Source of the DNA: Verrucomicrobiota bacterium
GTDB lineage: Bacteria > Verrucomicrobiota > Verrucomicrobiia > Opitutales > Opitutaceae
Length of the DNA: 39,317 nucleotides
Direction of reading: 5' to 3'
NCBI GenBank assembly: GCA_016209255.1
Contig: JACQWL010000102.1
Coordinates: 1 to 39,317, forward strand
Part shown: positions 7,499 to 15,699 of the stretch, piece after piece
How the letters are laid out: every line of letters begins with the position of its first letter
How positions within the stretch are numbered: position 1 is the stretch's first letter
The notes under the pieces: generated by a model
Seen by the model: the letters and a program-made list of their open reading frames with translations, nothing else
Told to the model about the DNA's origin: nothing
Database searches by the model: none
Made by a program: the position numbers and the translations under genes

Positions 7499-8422
7499 AT
7501 GTCCAAAAAAAACTCCAATCTCGCCGTTCTCACCCGCGCCGCTGGCCCGGTGGAGGTCATTACCGAAGTCCGACGCAAAGAGGCGGTGCTCAAGACGGGT
7601 GCCTTGCAGAACGCGATTCTCAACAGCGCCAATTTCTCGAGCATCGCCACGGACGCGAAGGGCGTCATCCAGATCTTCAACGTCGGCGCGGAGCGCATGC
7701 TGGGCTACGCGGCCGCCGACGTGATGAACAAGATCACGCCGGCCGACATTTCCGATCCGCAGGAAGTGATCGCGCGGGCCAAGGCGTTGAGCGCCGAGCT
7801 CTCCACGCCGATTACACCGGGCTTCGAGGCCCTGGTGTTCAAGGCCTCGCGCGGGATCGAGGACATCTACGAGCTGACCTACATCCGCAAGGATGGCAGC
7901 CGCTTTCCGGCGGTCGTGTCGGTTACGGCCCTGCGCGATGCGCAAAACGCCATCATCGGCTACCTGCTGATCGGCACCGACAACACCGCACGCAAGCAGG
8001 TTGAAGCCGAGCAGAAGCTGCTCGATCAGCGGCTGCGCGACCAGCAGTTCTACACCCGCTCGCTCATCGAATCCAACATCGACGCCCTGATGACCACCGA
8101 TCCACGCGGCATCATCACCGATGTCAACAAGCAGACGGAAGCGCTGACCGGGTGCACACGCGACGAACTGATCGGCGCGCCGTTCAAGAATTACTTCACC
8201 GATCCGGAGCGGGCCGAGGCGGCCATCCGGCTGGTGCTGAGCGAAAAGAAGCTCACCAACTACGAACTGCCTGCGTGCGGCTGGTGTTGTTCAACGAGGC
8301 GGAGGTGGAATCCTTCATCCAATCGACGCGAACGCGGTGATAAGCGGTGCGTCTCTGCCCTCGATTTCGAGAATCTCTTGAAGTTCAAAAGTGGCCAAGC
8401 AGTGGCCAAGCAGATTTTTTAG
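7499..8422 (+). CDS. Double-PAS sensory protein, C-terminal part lost
   Basis: The 307-residue reading starts at MSKKNSNLAV, 50 bp after the small ORF. Two PAS domains are visible. The first (~40-165) contains FSSIATDAKGVIQIFNVGAE, ERMLGYAAADVM and a PAC segment IGYLLIGTDNTARKQ. The second (~188-258) contains ESNIDALMTTDPRGIITDVN and LTGCTRDELIGAPFKNYFTD. In related proteins the second PAS continues after KKLTNYEL into further PAS, kinase or cyclase modules. Here, after about residue 257, the frame becomes a Cys/Trp/Arg-rich nonsense tail, while the +1 frame encodes the end of an excisionase-like gene (8273-8340). The signalling output is therefore missing. No membrane segment is seen, so the protein, if made, is cytoplasmic. 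Confidence 0.75.
   Translation: MSKKNSNLAVLTRAAGPVEVITEVRRKEAVLKTGALQNAILNSANFSSIATDAKGVIQIFNVGAERMLGYAAADVMNKITPADISDPQEVIARAKALSAELSTPITPGFEALVFKASRGIEDIYELTYIRKDGSRFPAVVSVTALRDAQNAIIGYLLIGTDNTARKQVEAEQKLLDQRLRDQQFYTRSLIESNIDALMTTDPRGIITDVNKQTEALTGCTRDELIGAPFKNYFTDPERAEAAIRLVLSEKKLTNYELPACGWCCSTRRRWNPSSNRRERGDKRCVSALDFENLLKFKSGQAVAKQIF
8273..8340 (+). pseudogene. C-terminal tail of an excisionase-like helix-turn-helix gene
   Basis: In the frame ending with TGA at 8338-8340 the last codons read RLVLFNEAEVESFIQSTRTR. This matches the end of MerR/excisionase-type DNA-binding proteins (usual form: GRLVLFNxxEVExFI). Only about 22 codons remain; the winged-helix body is absent and replaced by the PAS gene. 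It lies ~120 bp from the 3' end of tRNA-Asn, the side on which integrative elements usually sit, so it may be the last trace of an element once inserted there. Confidence 0.5.
8391..8412. repeat. Tandem 11-bp direct repeat
   Basis: Two adjacent copies of GTGGCCAAGCA are present, followed by GATTTTTT. They lie between the excisionase tail and the tRNA-Asn 3' end. The role is unknown; they could be recombinase arm-type sites of a lost element, which is only a guess. Confidence 0.5.
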
Positions 8423-8457
8423 GATGGACCAAAAAGTGCGCATCTCCTTGGAAGAGA

Positions 8458-8532
<75 letters not shown>

Positions 8533-8573
8533 GTGACGTTCGCGCGACAAGTGCCTTGCGAAAGAGAGGTCGA

Positions 8574-8601
8574 AAAACAGAGCGCACCCGCGGCTTGTCA
8601 A
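8574..8601 (-). promoter_or_regulatory. Possible sigma-70 promoter for tRNA-Asn
   Basis: On the reverse strand a perfect TTGACA (8601-8596) is followed after 16 bp by TGTTTT (8579-8574), a weak -10. The tRNA 5' end is about 40 bp further on. Position and -35 fit; the -10 is poor. Confidence 0.3.
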
Positions 8602-8740
8602 TGCTCGTTTTGACAATTCCCGTGGAAAACCGCGGCGCGCCCAAAGTTTTGGTTGCATTCAAGCCCGCGCGTCCTATCACGTGACCCTCTTTTCCATTAC
8701 GCCTGCCTCCAATTCCGGGGTGACAGGGGGAACGAAAACC

Positions 8741-9589
8741 ATGACACAACAGTTCAAACTCAACGTCGCCCCGCGCGCCCAGACCGGGCGCAGCGCCTCG
8801 CGCCGCCTCCGCAAGGTCAACCGCGTTCCCGCCATTCTTTACGGAAAGCACACCAAGCCGGTGTCGCTCTCGATCGAAGGCCCGGAGTTCACCCGTCTGC
8901 TCAAGACCGTCGCCGGCCGCGCCGTGCTCATCGAGCTGGCGCGCAGCGACAGCCAGGACAAGGCGCTCTCCTTTCTTCAGGAAGTGCAGCGTGACCCGAT
9001 CACCGACAAGTATCTGCATGTCGACCTGCAGGAAGTGAAGGCCGACGAAAGATTCGAAATCCGCGTGCCCGTGCACGTCACGGGCGAGTCATTCGGAGTG
9101 AAGAACCAGAGTGGCGTGCTCGAAATGAACATCCACCTGCTCCGCGTCCGGGTGTTGCCGAAGGACTTGCCCGAGGCCATCACGGTTGATGTCACCGAGC
9201 TGAAGGTGGGCGAGGCGATCAAGGTGAGCAGCCTGAAGCCCGTCCCCGGCGTCGAGTTCCTCGATGCGAAAGGCCAGCCCATCGTGTCGTGCGTCGAGCC
9301 GGTGGCCGAGATTGTCCAGGAAGTTGTCGCCGCCGCGCCGGTCGAGGGCGAGGTCGCCGCGGTTCCTGGCGCCGTGCCGGCCGAGGGTGCCGCCGCCGCC
9401 ACTCCCGCTGGCGACGCGAAGGCCGCCGCGGCGGCTCCGGCCGCCGCCCCCGGGGCCAAACCTGGGGCCGCTCCCGCCGGGGCAAAGCCAGGGGCTGCAC
9501 CCGCCGGGGCGAAGCCCGCGGCTGCACCCGCCGGCGCGAAGCCTGCTGGCGCTGCGGCGGCGAAAACGGCCGCGCCGGCCAAGAAGTGA
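8741..9589 (+). CDS. rplY: 50S ribosomal protein L25 (Ctc/TL5 form) with long Ala/Pro/Gly/Lys tail
   Basis: I chose the ATG at 8741 (MTQQFKLNVAPRAQTGRSAS), where homology begins, rather than the in-frame upstream ATG at 8681. Residues 1-~95 are the 5S-rRNA-binding L25 domain (RVPAILYGKHTKPVSLSIEG), and ~96-190 are the TL5/CTC beta domain (DPITDKYLHVDLQEV, then GVEFLDAKGQPIVSCV). The last ~90 residues are low-complexity, with near-repeats of AAPAGAKPG ending in AAPAKK, and probably form a flexible basic tail. The product has 282 residues; many L25/CTC proteins are ~200-220. It is followed after 63 bp by pth, the usual neighbour. Confidence 0.96.
   Translation: MTQQFKLNVAPRAQTGRSASRRLRKVNRVPAILYGKHTKPVSLSIEGPEFTRLLKTVAGRAVLIELARSDSQDKALSFLQEVQRDPITDKYLHVDLQEVKADERFEIRVPVHVTGESFGVKNQSGVLEMNIHLLRVRVLPKDLPEAITVDVTELKVGEAIKVSSLKPVPGVEFLDAKGQPIVSCVEPVAEIVQEVVAAAPVEGEVAAVPGAVPAEGAAAATPAGDAKAAAAAPAAAPGAKPGAAPAGAKPGAAPAGAKPAAAPAGAKPAGAAAAKTAAPAKK
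9451..9560 (+). repeat. Tandem ~27-bp coding repeats in the L25 tail
   Basis: About three imperfect copies of a 9-residue unit (AAPAGAKPG) are encoded in tandem by closely related GC-rich DNA. This arrangement is prone to slippage, so the copy number may differ between strains. Confidence 0.7.
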
Positions 9590-9605
9590 CCGTTTTTTCT
9601 GCGCT

Positions 9606-9631
9606 GCGCCGCCACCTGACCGTGGCGGCGC
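9606..9631 (+). other. Stable hairpin between L25 gene and pth
   Basis: GCGCCGCCAC (9606-9615) pairs perfectly with GTGGCGGCGC (9622-9631) around a six-base loop. No U-tract follows, so it is not a standard terminator. It lies 22 bp before the pth start and could affect mRNA stability or pth translation. Confidence 0.4.
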
Positions 9632-9652
9632 CTGGCGATTGTTCTTTGAGTC

Positions 9653-10237
9653 ATGTCCATCTCGCTCGTTGCCGGTCTCGGCAATCCGGGCCGCGAATAC
9701 GAGCACACCCGCCACAATCTCGGCTGGGTGGTGCTGGACGCCGTCGCGCAAAAACACGGCCTTGCCTGGAAGCAGGCGGTGCAGTTCGAGGCGAAGGTCG
9801 CGCGCTGGGATCATGCACCCGGCCGCACCCGGTGGCTCGTAAAACCGCAAACGTTCATGAACGAAAGCGGTCGAGCGGTCGGTGCCATGGCGCGATTCTA
9901 CAAAATCGCCCCGGAGGCGATCGCCGCCGTTTACGATGACCTCACGATCGATCTCGGGTTGCTTAAAGTCACCGTCACCGGCAGTGCCGGCGGGCACAAC
10001 GGCGTCGAGAGTTTGCTCGAGCATGTCGGTGACGGCTTCGTCCGCTACCGGATTGGAACCGGCCCCAAGCAGCCGCCACAGATGGAACTCACAGACTTCG
10101 TACTCGGAAGCTTCACTCCTGAACAACACACTCTCCTCAGCCAAAAAATCGATCATTACGTGGAAGGCCTCGAATTGCTGCTCGCACGCGGCGCCGAGGC
10201 GGCCATGAACCAGCTTAATCGCAGAGACCCAAAATGA
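9653..10237 (+). CDS. pth: Peptidyl-tRNA hydrolase
   Basis: The enzyme cleaves peptides from peptidyl-tRNAs that drop off ribosomes, recycling the tRNA in the cytoplasm. The 194-residue length is normal. Motifs are VAGLGNPGREYEHTRHNLGW, with His21 as the catalytic base, LVKPQTFMNESG with the substrate-binding Asn, DDLTIDLG, and SAGGHNGVESL. Its stop overlaps the start of rpsF (ATGA at 10234-10237), indicating translational coupling with the ribosomal protein genes. Confidence 0.97.
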   Translation: MSISLVAGLGNPGREYEHTRHNLGWVVLDAVAQKHGLAWKQAVQFEAKVARWDHAPGRTRWLVKPQTFMNESGRAVGAMARFYKIAPEAIAAVYDDLTIDLGLLKVTVTGSAGGHNGVESLLEHVGDGFVRYRIGTGPKQPPQMELTDFVLGSFTPEQHTLLSQKIDHYVEGLELLLARGAEAAMNQLNRRDPK

Positions 10238-10530
10238 ATTCAACCAATCGCAATTACCGCGCGACCTTCATCCTCGACAATCGCGGCAAGGAAGAGTCCA
10301 TCGACCAAATCGTCGAGGGCGTGAAGAAAGTCATTGCCGAGGTGAAAGGCGAGGTGACCGGGGTGGAAAACATCGGCAAGAAGGACTTCGCCCGCGTGAC
10401 CGACAAGAAGCTCACCGGGGCGGCCTATGTGCACATCGCGTTTTCCGCCCCGCCCGATGCCCCCGCGCATCTGCGGGAGCGGCTGCGCCTGAACAGCAGC
10501 GTTTACCGCACCTTCATCCAGTCAGCCTGA
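10234..10530 (+). CDS. rpsF: 30S ribosomal protein S6
   Basis: The 98-residue protein has the S6 ferredoxin-like fold pattern: YRATFILDNRGKEESIDQIV (first strand and helix), then GVENIGKKDFARVTDKKLTG and AAYVHIAFSAPPD, ending LRLNSSVYRTFIQ. S6 binds 16S rRNA in the small-subunit platform together with S18. The start is fixed by the ATGA overlap with pth, and ssb follows 24 bp later, the common rpsF-ssb order. Confidence 0.95.
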   Translation: MNSTNRNYRATFILDNRGKEESIDQIVEGVKKVIAEVKGEVTGVENIGKKDFARVTDKKLTGAAYVHIAFSAPPDAPAHLRERLRLNSSVYRTFIQSA

Positions 10531-10554
10531 ACGGCGCCCGCGCCACTCCCCGCC

Positions 10555-11049
10555 ATGCCTTCGCTCAACAAAGTCATGCTCATGGGCAACCTGACCCGCG
10601 ACCCGGAGTTGCGCGTCACGCCCAAGGGCACGCCGGTTTGCCAGTTCTCGCTGGCCATCAACCGGCAGTTCAAGATGGAATCGGGCGAGAGTCGCGAGGA
10701 AGTGATTTACGTGGACATCGAGGCGTGGGGCAAGCAAGGCGAGACGATTGCAAAGTACCTCACCAAGGGCCGCCCGCTCTACGTGGAGGGCCGGCTCCGC
10801 CTCGACCAGTGGGAGGACAAGAATACCAAGGAAAAACGCAGCCGCATGAAGGTGGTGCTCGAGGGTTTTCAATTCCTGGGCGACAGCCGCGGCGGGGCAG
10901 GGGCCGGAGCAGGAGGCGGACCGGCCGGTGCGCCCGCCGCCGACATCGATCAAACGGCCTCGCCGGAGCGCTATGCGCCGCCGCCCCGCGCGGCGGCAGA
11001 GCCCAAACCGCCGGCAGTCGAAAAACTCGACGAAGACGTGCCGTTTTAA
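10555..11049 (+). CDS. ssb: Single-stranded DNA-binding protein
   Basis: This 164-residue protein coats single-stranded DNA in replication and repair. Residues 1-~110 are the OB-fold: MPSLNKVMLMGNLTRDPELR, FSLAINRQFK, IYVDIEAWGKQ, KGRPLYVEGRLRLDQWEDKN and MKVVLEGFQFLG. A Gly/Ala/Pro-rich linker follows. The acidic tip LDEDVPF matches the partner-binding DDDIPF end of classical SSB. It lies between rpsF and rplI. Confidence 0.96.
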   Translation: MPSLNKVMLMGNLTRDPELRVTPKGTPVCQFSLAINRQFKMESGESREEVIYVDIEAWGKQGETIAKYLTKGRPLYVEGRLRLDQWEDKNTKEKRSRMKVVLEGFQFLGDSRGGAGAGAGGGPAGAPAADIDQTASPERYAPPPRAAAEPKPPAVEKLDEDVPF

Positions 11050-11167
11050 GCCTGGACCCAGGTACCGCGCGGGCTGCCTCCGGCGGACCGCGAACCCAGC
11101 GACCCCGCATTTGAACCGCCTGCCAGCGGGCGCCTCCGAATCACAAAACACTCAACTCAAAACGAAC

Positions 11168-11710
11168 ATGGCCAACAGTGAAGTTCTCCTCGTCAAACCC
11201 GTCGAAGGCCTCGGCGGCGAAGGCGATCAAGTCAAAGTCCGCGCCGGCTACGCCCGCAATTTTCTCCTCCCGCGTAAGATCGCGGTGCCGCTGACCGGCG
11301 CCAATCGGAAGCAGGTGGACGCGCTGAAGAAGCGTCGGGCCGAACGCGAGCAGGACGAGCTCACGCGGGCGCAGGACATGGCAAAGAAGCTCGAGCAGGT
11401 GAGCCTCGCGTTTGCCGTGAAAACGGGCGAAGGCGGGAAGATGTTCGGTGCGATCACGTCGAACGACATCCATAGCAAACTCGGCGCGGCGGGCATTGAC
11501 CTGGACAAGAAGAAAATCCACCTCTTCACGCCGGTGAAGATGCTGGGCAAGCACACGGTGAAGGTGAAACTTCACGCCGACGTTTCCGTTGAACTCGCGT
11601 TTGACGTCGTCTCGGAGAACCCCATCGAGCCGGTCGCGACCGAGGAAAAACCATCCGAGAAAAGCGAAAAGAGGGGCGAATGGCGCTCGCGAAAGGAATC
11701 CAGGGTTTAA
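11168..11710 (+). CDS. rplI: 50S ribosomal protein L9
   Basis: I chose the ATG at 11168 (MANSEVLLVKPVEGLGGEGD), where L9 homology begins. The N-domain carries VRAGYARNFLLPRKIAVP. A long charged helix follows (DALKKRRAEREQDELTRAQD) and then the C-domain (TGEGGKMFGAITSNDI; KKIHLFTPVKMLGKHTVKVK). L9 binds 23S rRNA domain V near the L1 stalk. At 180 residues it is ~30 longer than usual because of a charged tail (EKPSEKSEKRGEWRSRKE). The gap of 118 bp from ssb has no rpsR, which commonly sits there. A strong terminator follows. Confidence 0.95.
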   Translation: MANSEVLLVKPVEGLGGEGDQVKVRAGYARNFLLPRKIAVPLTGANRKQVDALKKRRAEREQDELTRAQDMAKKLEQVSLAFAVKTGEGGKMFGAITSNDIHSKLGAAGIDLDKKKIHLFTPVKMLGKHTVKVKLHADVSVELAFDVVSENPIEPVATEEKPSEKSEKRGEWRSRKESRV

Positions 11711-11802
11711 GCAGGGGAGTTTTGCCTCGGGTCGGGCGCCGGACCACCGGAAGCAAGGCGGCCCGGCGACAGTCGCCGGCCCATCCGGATGCAATCTCGG
11801 GA

Positions 11803-11840
11803 GGCCGCGTCCGCTGGACGGACGCGGCCTTCGAATTTTT
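11803..11840 (+). terminator. Rho-independent terminator after rplI
   Basis: GGCCGCGTCCG (11803-11813) pairs perfectly with CGGACGCGGCC (11819-11829) around a five-base loop, followed by TTCGAATTTTT. It closes the L25-pth-rpsF-ssb-rplI transcription unit before dnaB. Confidence 0.85.
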
Positions 11841-11907
11841 GCGAACAGAATGTTGAAAACCCGCTATTGCCGCCTGGACGCCGCACCCTCTGACTGACTT
11901 TTCGCGC

Positions 11908-13299
11908 ATGGTTCAAGAAGCCTCCAGCCCCCCCGCCCGCGCATCGAGCGCGCCCGGCGCCACCATTGGCCGCACGCTGCCGCACAGTCTCGAGGCGGAG
12001 GAGTACTTGCTGGCGTGCTGCCTGATCGACGGGGCGGACGTGCTCTCCCGCTGCCTGGAGGCGCGGATTCGACCGGAGTCATTTTTCGACCCGAAACACG
12101 GAATCATCTACGACCGGTTGCTTGAACTTTATAACCGGCAGGCACCGATCGACGTATCGATCCTGGCGGAGGAACTCAAGACGTCGCGCCAGCTTGATGC
12201 GGTCGGCGGCTATGCGTTTCTGGCCCAGGTCAGCAGCCGGATTCCCACGACGGCGCAGGCGACCTACTTCATTGAAAAAGTGCGGGAGCAGAGCTTGCTG
12301 CGGGAAATCATCCGATCGGCGACCGGGGCGGTGGAGGACTGCTACAATTTTTCCGGCGGGATCGAGGAGTTCGTGGATCAGGTCGAGCAGAAGATTTTCA
12401 CCGTCACGCAAAACCGCGTGAGCGAGAGCGCGAAACCGATGCGCGAACCGACGCGCGAAGCGATGAACGTCATCACGAAGATGATGATGAAGAAGGGCGA
12501 ACTCACCGGGGTCTCGTCGGGGTTCAAGGACCTCGACGCGCTCATGTGGGGGTTTCAGCGCCAGGAAATGATCGTCCTCGCGGCGCGCCCCTCGATGGGC
12601 AAGACCTCACTGGCGCTGAACATGACCGAGGCGGCCGCGATGCCGAAACGGGGGGCGCCGGCGCCGGCGCTGTTTTTCTCGCTCGAAATGAGTGCGGCGC
12701 AGCTGGCGCTGCGGATGCTGTGTTCCCGCGCCCGGGTGAACATGAAGCTGCTGCGCGACGGATTGCTCTCCAAGAACGGCGATGAGCAGAACCGGCTGGT
12801 CGAGGCGGCAGATGAGTTTTCCAAGGCGCCCATCTTCATCGACGACTCGAGCGCGCTCTCGATCATGCAGCTCAGGGCGAAGGCCCGCCGGACCCATGCG
12901 CGCACGCCACTGAGATTCATTGTGGTCGATTACTTGCAGCTGCTCAGCCCGACCGATGCCCGGATGCCCCGCGAGCAACAGGTGGCGGAGGCTTCCCGCG
13001 GACTAAAATCGCTGGCGAAGGAACTTGATCTGCCGGTGCTTGTACTATCCCAGCTCAACCGCTCATCCGAGAAGGAGAATCGCGTTCCGAAACTGGCCGA
13101 CCTGCGTGAATCCGGATCCATTGAGCAAGACGCCGACGTTGTCCTCATGCTCGCCCGTCCCCGCGATGCCGACGAAAAATTCCAAGTTGCCGCCGACTCG
13201 GCCGAGTTAATCGTTGCAAAACAACGAAACGGCCCGGTAGGAGAATTGCGACTCACTTTCCTTCGAGATATCACCCGCTTTGAAAACTTTCACCAGTAA
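11908..13299 (+). CDS. dnaB: Replicative DNA helicase DnaB
   Basis: This hexameric helicase unwinds DNA at the replication fork. The protein is 463 residues, a normal length. The N-terminal domain contains LPHSLEAEEYLLACCLIDG and YNRQAPIDVSILAEEL, with the linker around 170-200. The RecA-like motor domain has Walker A ARPSMGKTSLALN (Lys232), Walker B FIVVDYLQLL (Asp341) and a DnaB-type C-terminal stretch LRESGSIEQDADVVLMLARP. No intein is seen. It starts a new unit after the rplI terminator. Its 3' end overlaps the bamA start by 20 bp in another frame. Confidence 0.97.
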   Translation: MVQEASSPPARASSAPGATIGRTLPHSLEAEEYLLACCLIDGADVLSRCLEARIRPESFFDPKHGIIYDRLLELYNRQAPIDVSILAEELKTSRQLDAVGGYAFLAQVSSRIPTTAQATYFIEKVREQSLLREIIRSATGAVEDCYNFSGGIEEFVDQVEQKIFTVTQNRVSESAKPMREPTREAMNVITKMMMKKGELTGVSSGFKDLDALMWGFQRQEMIVLAARPSMGKTSLALNMTEAAAMPKRGAPAPALFFSLEMSAAQLALRMLCSRARVNMKLLRDGLLSKNGDEQNRLVEAADEFSKAPIFIDDSSALSIMQLRAKARRTHARTPLRFIVVDYLQLLSPTDARMPREQQVAEASRGLKSLAKELDLPVLVLSQLNRSSEKENRVPKLADLRESGSIEQDADVVLMLARPRDADEKFQVAADSAELIVAKQRNGPVGELRLTFLRDITRFENFHQ

Positions 13300-15658
13300 C
13301 CCTGGGCGCAGGGTCGCCTCTTTCATTCTCTCGTTCCTTTGGTTGGTGGCAGCGGGTGGGACTCCGGTGGCAGCCCAGCCGGCGGCGGCGCAGCCGCCAC
13401 CGCAACAAGCTCCCAGTTACAAGGTTGGCACGATCACGATCAAGTTCGTCGGCACCGCCAGCGTGAACGACCAGGTGGTTCGCGCCAACATGCAGCTTCG
13501 CGAAGGAGGAGACTTCGACGAAGTCACCCTGGACCGCGACATCCGCTCACTCTACCGGACCGGCCTCTTTGAGTTTATCGAGGTCAAACACGAGATGGTG
13601 GACGAGCGGACGTCCAATCTCGTGGTCGAGGTGACGCCCAAATTCCGGGTGCTCGCGGTGCGTTTCGACGGCAATCAGAAGATGAAAAGCACCCGCTTGG
13701 AAAAAGAAGCCAAGACCCGGCCGAACCAAGCCTTGGATGAGCGGCAGGTGAAAGAAGACTCCGAGAAGCTGCGGGAGTATTACCAGAAAGCGGGCTACAA
13801 TCAGGTTTCCGTGACCTACACGATCGAGCGCGACCGGGTCGGTGGCTTCGGGACGGTTGTTTTCAAGATCCGGGAGGGGGCGAAGGTCAAGATCGCCGAA
13901 ATCAAGTTCGCCGGCAACGCCCACGTCAAGGCGCGCAAGCTCCGGAGCGAGATGGAGACCAAGAGATGGTGGATGTTCTCGTGGCTCACGGGTTCCGGCC
14001 GTTTCAAGGACGACCAGTTTGAGGACGACCTCGACAAATTGAGGGATTATTACCGGGAGCAGGGCTTTCTCGACGTGGAAATCCCCCAGGACAAGGTGCT
14101 CTTCAACTATCCGACGCCGCAGCGGCTGCAACTCGTCGTCAACATCAATGAAGGCCGCCAATACCACGTCGGTGACATCACGTTTTCCGGCAACAAGCTT
14201 TTCACCTCCGCGTTGCTCGGCCGGGTGGTCCGGCAGAAGAAGGGTTTTGTCTTCATGCCCTCGCGCCTCGACAAGGACGTCGAGCGCCTCGAGGACTTCT
14301 ATGGCAAGGACGGCTACCTCGACACGCGCGTGCGCTTGAACCGCAAGCCCAACGTCGCGACCGGTGCCATCGATGTCGAATACACCATCAACGAAAGCGA
14401 GAAATTCATCGTCGAGTCGATCGTCGTCGAGGGCAACGCCAAGACCAAGAGCCTGGTCATCCTGCGGGAGCTCGTGCTTGGGCCGGGCGACGTGTTCAGC
14501 ACGGTGTTGATGAAGATCAGCAAGCTGCGCCTGGAGAACACGCGCTTCTTCGAGGACGTGAACGTGACGCCGCAGGAGACGAACATTCCCGGGCGCCGCA
14601 ACATGCGCATCGCCGTGCACGAGGGCCGGACGGGCAATCTGACCTTCGGTGCGGGCTTCAGTTCGCTCGAGCGCGCGACGTTGTTCGCCGAGGTGTCGCA
14701 ATCGAACTTCGATCTCTTCAACCGGCGCTCGTTTTTCCAGGGCGACGGCCAGAAATTCCGCCTGCGGATGCAACTGGGTTCGCTGTCGAGCGAGGTCGTG
14801 CTGTCTTTCGAGGAGCCGTGGCTGTTCCAGCGGCAGCTCGGGCTCGGCTTCAGCGTGTTCCGCACCAGTTCCGAATACAACAGCTCGGTTTACAGCCAGA
14901 TTGAGACCGGCTTCGAAGTCTACCTCCGCAAGCACCTGTTCGAACTCTGGAACGGCCGGCTCTCCTATACGTACGAGATCTTCGACATCAACAACGTTTC
15001 CCCCTCGGCATCGCAGATCATTCAATCGCTCGCCGGCCGCAACGCCCTTTCCACCATCGGTCTGCAGGCCGAGCGCGACACACGCGATAAAATCATCAAC
15101 ACGACTTCCGGCAACCGGGTCGAATTGAACCTGAATTTCGCGGGCGGCCCGCTCGGGGGCGCCAAGATCAACAATTACTACAGCCTCGAATTCCGTGGTT
15201 CGCAGTTTTTCCCCGTCTTCGAGGCCCAGACGCAGGTGCTCAGCCTGATCGCGCGCGGGGGCGTCATCCAGAACTTCGGCGAAAGCACGGACGTCGCGTA
15301 CTACAAGAAGTGGTATCTCGGCGGTCCCACGACGCTGCGCGGCTTCGAGTTTCGCGACGTGAGCCCGCGGGACCAGTTTGACGAACCCGTCGGCGGCAAG
15401 ACCTACGGCTTTTTCAGCGCGGAATACTCGCTCGATATCGTGAGCCCGATCCGCTTTGCCGTGTTTTACGATGCGGGCTTCGTGAACGCGGGCGCCTACG
15501 ACTTCAACCCGGGCACCTACAACGACAACTTTGGCGTTGGGGTGCGCCTGTTCGTCGCCGGGGCGCCGCTGAGCCTCGATTTTGGCATCCCCCTTACGGG
15601 TAGTAAGCTAAACAAGAAGGGCAATCAGTTCAATTTTTCCTTTGGCACCCGGTTCTGA
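13280..15658 (+). CDS. bamA: Outer membrane protein assembly factor BamA
   Basis: BamA is the core of the machine that folds beta-barrel proteins into the outer membrane. The 792-residue product starts with a basic, hydrophobic signal peptide (cleavage near TPVAA|QP). POTRA domains occupy ~46-430, with repeated patterns such as IKFVGTASVNDQVVRANM, VRFDGNQKMKSTRL, IKFAGNAHVKARKL and ITFSGNKLFTSALL. The C-terminal Omp85 barrel includes YLGGPTTLRGFEFRDVSP and ends in FSFGTRF, with the terminal Phe expected of a barrel protein. The start overlaps dnaB by 20 bp. ompH follows after 41 bp, the standard partner. Confidence 0.97.
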   Translation: MKTFTSNPGRRVASFILSFLWLVAAGGTPVAAQPAAAQPPPQQAPSYKVGTITIKFVGTASVNDQVVRANMQLREGGDFDEVTLDRDIRSLYRTGLFEFIEVKHEMVDERTSNLVVEVTPKFRVLAVRFDGNQKMKSTRLEKEAKTRPNQALDERQVKEDSEKLREYYQKAGYNQVSVTYTIERDRVGGFGTVVFKIREGAKVKIAEIKFAGNAHVKARKLRSEMETKRWWMFSWLTGSGRFKDDQFEDDLDKLRDYYREQGFLDVEIPQDKVLFNYPTPQRLQLVVNINEGRQYHVGDITFSGNKLFTSALLGRVVRQKKGFVFMPSRLDKDVERLEDFYGKDGYLDTRVRLNRKPNVATGAIDVEYTINESEKFIVESIVVEGNAKTKSLVILRELVLGPGDVFSTVLMKISKLRLENTRFFEDVNVTPQETNIPGRRNMRIAVHEGRTGNLTFGAGFSSLERATLFAEVSQSNFDLFNRRSFFQGDGQKFRLRMQLGSLSSEVVLSFEEPWLFQRQLGLGFSVFRTSSEYNSSVYSQIETGFEVYLRKHLFELWNGRLSYTYEIFDINNVSPSASQIIQSLAGRNALSTIGLQAERDTRDKIINTTSGNRVELNLNFAGGPLGGAKINNYYSLEFRGSQFFPVFEAQTQVLSLIARGGVIQNFGESTDVAYYKKWYLGGPTTLRGFEFRDVSPRDQFDEPVGGKTYGFFSAEYSLDIVSPIRFAVFYDAGFVNAGAYDFNPGTYNDNFGVGVRLFVAGAPLSLDFGIPLTGSKLNKKGNQFNFSFGTRF

Positions 15659-15699
15659 TTCTGTTCCAGTCTCAACTTTCACTGTCCAAACAAGCACTC

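Noticed and set aside
9451-9560. Tandem repeats in the L25 gene as a CRISPR-like array
   Set aside because: Units are contiguous, in frame and encode the protein tail; there are no spacers.
13547-15025. 492-codon reverse frame opposite bamA
   Set aside because: The opposite strand has unmistakable BamA features across the same span; the reverse reading has no recognisable motif and charged, repetitive composition.
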